A DNA stretch of 64,000 nucleotides from NCBI GenBank assembly GCA_036785325.1, contig JAXIVH010000043.1, positions 1,573,904 to 1,637,903 of the forward strand, in the 5' to 3' direction. This document shows, one piece after another, positions 62,087 through 64,000 of the stretch. The notes under the pieces are model-generated. The model searched no databases. It was given only the letters and a program-made list of their open reading frames with translations, and was not told the DNA's origin. The position numbers and the translations under genes were made by a program. Origin of the DNA: Urophycis tenuis. Its lineage: Eukaryota; Chordata; Actinopteri; Gadiformes; Phycidae. Position 1 is the stretch's first letter. Every line of letters starts with the position of its first letter.

Positions 62087-62250
62087 CCACACCACCTTCC
62101 CATTTCCTACAGCCACCCACCTCCTGTTTGCCTACCGGTTTCGACCGGTTCCCCCAGAGATTATCGCAGTTGGTGTCTTTGCTGTCTGTCATCGGATCAC
62201 CACGGCATTTCCCGCCCTTTTTCCCAACTCTTGACGCCTGTCACTCAACG

Positions 62251-62264
62251 GCGCCCTCTAGTGC
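62251..62264 (-). promoter_or_regulatory. CTCF-like motif, reverse orientation
   Basis: The reverse complement GCACTAGAGGGCGC is a near-consensus CTCF core and is opposite in direction to the site at 60533. Confidence 0.35.
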
Positions 62265-62299
62265 CACGGAGGCCCAGCTAACCTTAACAAAAAAAACAA

Positions 62300-63480
62300 A
62301 AAACAAACAAACAAACTGGGGCGACATCTTGGAACTGTTAACTGTTGGATTTTCCAAGTGACATGGGTTCCAGGACATAGGCAGGATAACTACAGACCAG
62401 ACCCTGTGGCTTCTCTGAACCACCGCTCCAGACCATAGACCGAGCCGACTGCTCTGTGCTGTGAATAGGCCTCCCATATTTTTATAGACCAAAGAGTGAA
62501 ACAAAACAAAAAAGAACGCAAAAAAACAGCGCAGACGGACGGGACGCGTCTCAAAATTGTGGAATTGTGGAAACGTCCAGCGACAAAGACAAAAGAGACG
62601 CGCTGCGCCGCGGACAGCTAACGCTACGTTAGCACTGCGTTTTTTGGAGGAAGGCCGCGCTCGCTCGCTAGCATACTGGAACCCGTTCAAACCGGAGTAA
62701 CCTTTAAACACTTTGCAACGACAAACTTTTTGGTTTGATTGTTTTTGTTTCCCAGACGGAGCCCTGTACCGCGGGGCGGGGATGTAGGTACAGCATACGT
62801 ATAACTCTGTATTAAAAAAAAAGATACACATCTGATTTGCATTTTTAAGCTATGGTTGGGACATTTTGCAATAAGCATGGTTGGTCGCAGAAGGAGTATC
62901 ATAACAAAGACAGAATATCTAAAATGTGTGTGAGGCTTTTTAGCCAGATGGGTCAAAGGAAATGTCATTAAATGTATTTTGAGAGGCTCTGAGAAAAAAA
63001 AGTTATATATTTAACAGTTTTATATGTCGTACCTTTGTAGAAGAAGCTTATCGGACAGAAACACGAGGTCAAGAAAGGCGGTTGTATCCGGCCCATAAGC
63101 AGAGCCGTTCTTATTATCGCTCGGTTGTCTTTTCTGTTCAACAATCTGTAGCCGCTTTTGTTCACAGTCCTCTATTTAACATGGCGCTGACTCACTGTCC
63201 AAAACCATTATGGATTAAAAAGAAAAAAAAAAAAAGAAACTCAAAAAAAAAAAGGAAAGAGATGTATTTGAGTGAGTGACTCACATCGAGCGCGGCGTGA
63301 GGCGCGAGGGGAGGAGCTCTGCGTAGGGAGTGGACGGACGGCGCCCGGGCCTGCTGTGATGTTGTGTTGTAACACGGTGTGGAATACTGACTGCTTTTCT
63401 CTCGATGAGTAACGACCTCTTTATTTATTCTTACTGTGCTTGTGTTGCTGTGCACCCGTACGGGCTCTCGCTGACAGAGA
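62300..63480. other. Unannotated stretch
   Basis: Short A-runs and no recognised gene. A - strand open frame at 62241-62831 shows no domain and low-complexity segments. Confidence 0.5.
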
Positions 63481-63487
63481 TAGTAAT

Positions 63488-63490
<3 letters not shown>

Positions 63491-63583
<93 letters not shown>

Positions 63584-63612
63584 AAGCAAAACAGAGAGAG
63601 AGAGAGAGAAAG
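63491..63612. repeat. (GA)n microsatellite
   Basis: About 90 bp of pure GA with a degraded right edge. Confidence 0.95.
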
Positions 63613-64000
63613 AGGGGGGGGATCAAGAGTATTGCAGTGATTTACATACATGAGTTACTTTTTTATCATGGAATATTTTAAGAATAAATCGAACATGTGA
63701 GAGAATCACCAGTGGTGCATCGAGGCATGAAAATTACATGAACACTACATCACCATCCTCGTCCTCGTCTTCCTCACCTTCATCTCCTACAGATCTAGTT
63801 TCAGATGTGATTGGAAAAGGTTTCTTGGTACGATAAATTACCCTGAAGGTGGTCAAATCTATGGAGTGCAAAAAGGTTACAGCATATACCAGAGGTTTAA
63901 ATGGTTATTAAATACATTATTATACACACTTTTACACCATAGAGTCGCCTTAGTGGACACCATATGAACTAAACTGTGACATGATGGCAATTTGTTGTAT
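63613..64000. other. Right edge, no feature seen
   Basis: AT-rich sequence with a short CATCCTCGTCCTCGTC motif and no recognised gene. Confidence 0.5.

Noticed and set aside
62241..62831. 196-codon - strand open frame
   Set aside because: Contains homopolymer-derived FFFAFFF and no recognisable domain. No splice or start context supports it.

Overview
The window is vertebrate nuclear DNA, almost certainly from a teleost fish. It has spliced vertebrate genes with GT-AG introns, fish-type Tc1/mariner, hAT, L2/CR1-like LINE and tRNA-SINE copies, and very dense dinucleotide repeats. The extreme load of (CA)n, (GA)n and minisatellites resembles gadiform (cod-like) genomes, but that placement is inference. 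Two 200-N blocks (17229-17428 and 53801-54000) are assembly gaps of nominal size.

Three host genes are supported. (1) A let-7i microRNA hairpin lies on the + strand at 3271-3360. (2) ppm1h, a PP2C-family Ser/Thr phosphatase, lies on the - strand from 18531 down to 8305. Six coding exons are visible. The exons between the first and the fifth-from-last are missing and most likely fall in the 17229-17428 gap. Two visible exons each carry a one-base insertion in a G/C homopolymer. In human, let-7i lies near the 3' end of PPM1H, so this arrangement is conserved synteny. (3) il17rel, an interleukin-17-receptor-E-like gene, lies on the + strand at 26939-38521. All eleven coding exons splice in phase to an intact protein of about 364 residues with a signal peptide but no membrane segment and no SEFIR domain, so it looks like a secreted receptor-like protein.

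Layout: 1-3270, intergenic with a possible pri-let-7i promoter; 3271-3360, let-7i; 3361-8304, intergenic and probable ppm1h 3' UTR; 8305-18531, ppm1h, whose large intron holds a 1.2-kb minisatellite, a MITE and a Tc1 element carrying a nested LINE; 19883-21200, a decayed zf-MYM/TTF-type hAT gene; 25639-26796, a minisatellite ending about 140 bp before the il17rel start; 26939-38521, il17rel, with two hAT insertions in intron 1 and a 32-copy minisatellite in intron 10; 39868-45412, a LINE, a minisatellite and a 3.2-kb hAT element inside the minisatellite; 46200-50740, SINE, LINE, possible LTR and Ty3/Gypsy integrase relics, the last interrupted by a hAT insertion; 51000-64000, mostly microsatellites and one LINE relic, with no recognisable gene.

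The best new material is a set of four hAT-type insertions whose exact 8-bp target-site duplications can be read directly. Others are the soluble il17rel architecture with repeats at its promoter and in its last intron, the damaged or misassembled ppm1h coding sequence, a splice donor that is the first unit of a (GT)n tract, and a let-7i star-strand change. I found no CRISPR array, operon or other prokaryotic system.
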